Positions 53,001 to 59,000 of a stretch of 64,000 nucleotides of DNA are shown here, piece after piece. Under the pieces are notes generated by a model, which saw only the letters and a program-made list of their open reading frames with translations, made no database searches and was not told the origin of the DNA. The stretch lies in the NCBI RefSeq assembly GCF_964340395.1, contig NC_135563.1:18588151-18652150 (forward strand). Reading direction: 5' to 3'. The stretch comes from Glandiceps talaboti. Lineage: Eukaryota; Hemichordata; Enteropneusta; Spengelidae. Position numbers and translations under genes: made by a program. Each line of letters begins with the position of its first letter. Within the stretch, counting starts at the first letter, position 1.

Positions 53001-56000
53001 CTCTATATCGTGAATGCCCTCTATATCATGAATACCCTCTATATCGTGAATGCCTTCTATATAATCATGAATGTCCTCTATCATGAATGCCCTGTATATC
53101 GTGAATGCTCTCTATATTGTGAATGCCCTCTATATCTTCAATCAAATTGCATTCAAATTATTTTGAGATGTTACTGGTTACATTGAATTAGAATTATTTT
53201 CCACACATTTTGAAACTTGAAGGCTGTCTACATGAAGCAGAAGACACTACAATTATGTATGATGTTGTGTGATATGTTAAAACTGAGAGTTTAGTTGGTT
53301 TAGTTACAAATGTAGGTAACCCTCTTGGCTATTAACTGTTAAATTAGATTTCTATCCAGAACACAGATAAATTGAATGAGTGTGTGGAATGAGATGAGAC
53401 AGTGTTTAATGTATGTACATGTTGAGGAGAAGCGTCATAGAAAGTGGTCTACCCACTTAGTACTTGGGGGGCCTGGTCCAAAACTGAGGCATTTCCAAGA
53501 TATCCACATTGCCTAGAAAAAAGATCCCGGTCCAAAATGTCGGCATTTCCAAAATGTTCTGTCACATTGCACATAAAGCCCACATTTCCAAGATATTCAC
53601 ATTGCCTAGAAAGTTCCTGGTCCCAAATTTAGGCATTTCCAAGATATTTGCATTGTGTAGAGAGTTAGTAGCTCCAAAATTGAAGCATTTTTCAAGGTAT
53701 TCCCTATTTTGGAAATGCAAACAAAAATGACTTTATACCATATATTGCATAAAAGATGACAAACCCATTTCCCCAAGACTTCACTGCAATTAGTTTGAAT
53801 TGAAGTCAGTAAAACTTACATAACTGAAAGATTTACCTTAAGATTTGACTGGAATATGAAGTTGAATAAATTAGTGTAATTATTCACAATAATTAATGTG
53901 CAGATCTTGTAAAAAGATGCCATATTTGAAAATAAAATCACCAAAATATTGCTCTGTATATCTATTTGTGATTTTTGTTTGCAAAATTTATTTTTTCAGA
54001 ATTTTTGTGCACATATTATTTTTGGAAGGTGTAGGTTGATTGATGATCTACAATTGTTCTCAGTGAAAACTAATAACCAGAGTATTCAAAATTATTATAA
54101 AATTTGTGAATAAATGAATAAAACATAGATGGATGAAAATAGACTTGTTTGTACGACACATCCTGTCCTTTATAGAGTTATACATCACTGGAAAAAGTTG
54201 TCATCACATATAATTGCGATTTTTTGCTTAATTTGTATTTTCTGATTTGCTTTGCCCCAGAAATTTGATGACATACAGAGTTGGCATGACCTTTAACCTT
54301 TACAACCTATGCAACTGACTACCTATCTAACAAAGAGTGTTGTTCATTTCATACACGTGTCATCAGAAACAAAATGAAATTAACATTGGAGTTGATGGGC
54401 GTATATTGAGTGTATGATATAAAGGAAGTTAATGAGGGAGAGGAGATCAAAGAACAGGGATAAATAAATCACTATGTAGTCAGGCTGTCTCTCCGTGTTG
54501 ATATTTCAAGGGAAAGGCTTTGTTGGCAAGATGAAGGCAATTACAGTTTGAGGTATCATAAATCAAAATGTACTGAGAATGTTTGTGTTGTAACCGATTC
54601 CTGGAGACCCAAGTTGTGATGCATATAGAATTTTGATTACGAAAGATATGCAGTACATATTTTGGGAGTTTGTTTCATCTGTGAAAGAAGTGAATATTTG
54701 TCTTTATCTTTTTGAAATGTTTTATTACGAGTTCAAAAAAATCTATATATTAATGATCAACGGAAAATTTGCCTCTAGAAATTGTTTAGGTTTTCAAATA
54801 TACTGTGTAACACTGTACATATGAAAATGAAAATTTATGTTTAGGGAATCCAGAGGGACAGCCTTCTCCACAGCTAGTTATTGGATTAGTAATATTTGAT
54901 ATATGATACTTTTACGATTTTTTTTTCAATGAAATGGTTTTTTTTGCAAGGGTTCTCAACACTATTATATTGTATAGGCCAATGTTGATAGCATTAAAAC
55001 AAACTTAACTAAGGTTTTGAACAAATAGAACTGTCACTGAAAGTATTCAAGTGCACTTGGTGTAGTATGTGTCTGTCTGTGTGTTTGTTCTGGAATCCAG
55101 GCAAATGGAGAAATAACAAATTCAAAAACCCATTTGCATGGATTCCTATTCTCGGTTACCCAGCCTCTCGCCACTGGGGGCTCTGCCTACGAGACCACCC
55201 CAAACTAAAGTCTGTGGAAATGAGATACAAATGAAAGTCACACAGTACATTTCTTCCAAGCATAAAAATGGGCTTACAAGGCCTGTTTGTTGTAATTAAT
55301 ATATCTATCAGTTGTTTGAGAAGTGATAATCTGTAGCGAGCAGCGAGAAGTCGGGTAACCAAGACTAATGGATTCCAGGCTAGTTTTGGTTGGTGCATTT
55401 AGTCTCACATGTATCAGTAATGGTCATTTTGTTCATTTAGCAGGGATGTAGATAAGTTTTGAAGTGGGCATTTAGAAATTGTAGACAGGTAGTGCAGACA
55501 GGGAAGGAGATGTCTCTTCTCACTGGTTTAGAAAATTTTCAATGCAAATAAGACCATATTTATAGGTGATACAACTCTGAATTTTTACACACATTTTGAA
55601 CTGTTAGGTTTAATGATGATTTATAGAAAATATTATTGTTTGATGTTCATCCTAATATTGAGGAGAAACTTTTAAAAAAGAGCATGAAACTCATAAATTG
55701 TGCTACTATGATATGCTATCACCCGCAGTACCAACCAGTTTGGGTTCTTGAACAGCGCCATCTAGTGGTCAAACATGAACATTGTGATGAGGAGGTCATA
55801 ATGTATCACTTTGTGCAATAGATTGAAATCATTGAGATCACCAATATCAAAATTCAAAGCAATATTAATAACACTTGTCTTTCTATCTACAGCTACATGG
55901 GTGGGAGGAGGTTATATAAACGGAACAGCAGAGGCAGTGTTCAGTCTTGGGCTCATATGGGCACAAGCACCATGGGGCTATGCCCTTAGTTTAGTACTTG

Positions 56001-59000
56001 GTAAGTAGTCTACACAAATTTTGAACTATATTCTTCTAGAATTATTTTGTAACACAATTGAACTTGACATTGTGTAGTGGTATAACAAGTCTGTGTCTGT
56101 GAATGTCTTCAAAACCAAGAAGTGGATTGCAAACTTAGGGGAGGGGGGGGGGGGTCATTTGTATGTTCCTTTGTATATCTTTTTGGAGGAACAGTCAAAG
56201 CAAAGTGGTCTGACTAGTGATATGCAAATTAGGTAAGCACTGTGCATGTCTCTTACTAGATTTAAATTCCATAGCTATAGATCTGATCATTGTGAAATTT
56301 GGTGGCGATATTTCTTGTGATGTGGAAGATGATTATGTGGTCAAGGCAAAATGATCGCATAGTCAATTGGAAAATTACGTCTTAAAATGTGATATTTGGT
56401 CACAAGGCTTAATGGCCCAGATCAGATTAGGATTAACATTTAGGTGAGAAGCAGTTGTCTGGTGGAGCTGTAGAAAAAGATAAACCTGAACAAAGTAATG
56501 ATGTAATCCATATGACTCTAAAGGGGGACCGTGGGATTGAATCCCAGGCCTTTATACTCATACTTGATGTCAGCCTGGCCTTGTATTTGTAATTCAATCA
56601 TTCATTTTTGTATCTGAATGTATAATTACATCATGAAAGGACGATCCAATTCTTGGTATAAAAATAATATGGACGAAAACTTGACGTCTATTCAAAAATG
56701 CATATTTTTTGTTTATGCTTCAGGTGGCATTTTGTTTGCCAAGCAGATGAGATCGCAGGGTTATGTGACTATGTTAGATCCCTTCCAGTTAAAGTACGGT
56801 GAACGTATGGGTGGTTTACTATTCATACCAGCCCTTCTAGGAGAAGTCTTCTGGTCTGCTGCTATTCTCTCTGCCTTAGGTAAGTATTCCAGAAACAAAT
56901 ATCTTCTCAAAAGTAAAAATGTCTTAAGCTTTTGTTGTTAATTTGTTTAAGAAAACTGTTCTTGCTGAAAAGTTCAATATTTATACAAATGTGTCTTTAT
57001 GAAGAAAGAGTGACGTTACATTGTCTAAATTTGCACATTATTCTCAAAATTAACTTTCAAAGTTAAAACACAGATGTTAAAATTCATTTAAGCCTTTCTC
57101 ATATCAATATGTTCAATGTTAATTGATGGATGAGATCCAAAAGTTACATAATGGTGAGTTTCTTTCATGTATAGCAAACCCTTAATTGCTAAGTAGGATA
57201 AAGTAATCATGGTATAGCGCCCCCAGAGTTAGTGTGATGTAATCATTTTGTTTTTATGACTCCCAGCTTATCTGTTATTTATCTCCATCTGTTACAGGTG
57301 CAACACTAAGTGTTATTTTGGACCTCGATATCAAAATATCAATTATAGCCTCAGCATGTATAGCTATGTTTTATACTGTAATGGGAGGTCTTTATTCAGT
57401 GGCATACACCGATGTTGTCCAACTTATTTGTATATTTATTGGTTTGGTAAGTTATTTGTCCACAACAAATACCCCTCACTCTTTTGTCATGATTATGATG
57501 AAACAGAGTTAGCCATTCATTCATTCATTCATTCATTCATTTCTTCATTATCAGAAATGTAACAGTGAACCAGGAAAAGGAGATAACTAATGAGTCCAAC
57601 TGTTTAAAGCATTTGTCTAGTTATTGCCCTCATAACACAGACACATCATGGTGATATCTGTCGTATCATACCTTATTTGTAGGTCTACTTTTAAGTTTAG
57701 TGCAAGGACTAGTGAATCAGGAACACATAACAGCAGCAAGAGTTGATCCCACAAAGTATAGATTCATTGCTTTGAGTATTCCATCATCATTATTTAAAGT
57801 GATCACCATGCGAAAAAAAATTTACTTCAATATACTGGTTTGCATTATAGCGCCCCCAGAGTTAGTATTTGTGATTCTTTTGTTTATATCTACCCACTGA
57901 GTCTTGACATGGTAATTTCTCCAGCCATTCTCATTTTGCAAGGCGTCTGATCTATATGCTTTCATGTTGTTTGACAAGCCCTATCATGTAATAGCTGTTT
58001 TAATGAGTAAGGTTTACTATCTCATACTACATAGAAACATTTTAGAGCAAAGATAAAAAATGGATGGTTCAACAACTCAAAAGTTTTCAAAAACTACAAA
58101 CAATCATTTTGTACTGCATTTGTTTATTCTGATATCTGTTTACGTTCCCCTGAATCCAAATGTCACCATTTTTCACTTCCAGTGGCTCTGTATTCCATTT
58201 GCCTTCCTGCATGAAGCAGTTGAACCTATATCTTTGACTGGAACCAAGGATGGTTGGGTGGGTTCATGGGACCCACTGTATGCTGGTGTCTGGATTGACT
58301 ATGCACTGCTTCTGGTAAGTTTGTTATCTCTTCTGACTTCTTGCAACTAATCTTGTCATAACAATCCACTATCTGAGTAATAATCTCTTCTACTAAATAA
58401 TATTAATTGTCTTTATTATTGGTCCAAATGAATTCAGAAATTTGTTGATGATATGGATGCCAATGAGCAGTTCCTTTGTGTTACTATACAAAAACAATAC
58501 ACTAACTTTATTTCAAATCTGTTTTGCAGACATTTGGTGGTATTCCCTGGCAGGTATACTTTCAACGTGTATTGTCATCATCCTCTGCATGGCGAGCCCA
58601 AGCACTGTCATTCATAGCAGCTGCAGGGTGCATTTTTATGGCTATACCAGCTGTTCTGATTGGTGCTATTGGAGCATCAACTCGTAAGTATTTGTCACTT
58701 CTACCAATCAGAATCAAAGACAGATATGATAGCAAAAAGTTGTGTTTTAAAGGCCAATGTTTGAATTCCATGGTCTTGGTGTAGTGTTATCATTTGCAGA
58801 TAGAGAACGTGTCAGTCTCATCATAGAGATGAATACATTTATTACTGACATGTCATACTATAATGACAAGATAATTACTTATGGTAATTAGTGACCATAT
58901 TGGACTTAATCAAATAAATTTTTAAAGGGTGTAACTTTATAGTTCTGATTGGTTACTTTTGTTTAAAGGGGCACAGTCTGTAACTTTATGGTCTTTGGTG

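Larger units (their letters stand above)
30239..55892 (+). other. Giant first coding intron of SLC5A7 (25,654 bp)
   Basis: Runs from donor GTGAGT to acceptor TTCTATCTACAG. It is largely AT-rich and CpG-poor sequence with no convincing host exon. It contains several inverted-repeat elements, a 6.7-kb long-TIR element with minus-strand coding pieces, and three minisatellites, each listed separately. Between these I see only simple AT-rich DNA. Confidence 0.9.
57447..58182 (+). other. SLC5A7 intron between coding exons 4 and 5
   Basis: 736 bp. Contains a short (TTCA)n run at about 57512-57542 and the second copy of the GCGCCCCCAGAGTTAGT motif at 57846-57866. No extra exon is apparent, because the flanking exons join in frame. 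Confidence 0.85.

Noticed and set aside
52883-53186. LYRECP repeat peptides
   Set aside because: 18-bp minisatellite read in frame; flanking sequence lacks coding character and splice sites.
55156-55398. 80-codon minus-strand ORF
   Set aside because: Lies inside the composite repeat element at 55.1-55.4 kb; no protein family recognised and no initiating context.
57700-57900. 66-codon ORF in the intron between coding exons 4 and 5
   Set aside because: Flanking exons join in frame without it, and its translation has no CHT1 similarity.
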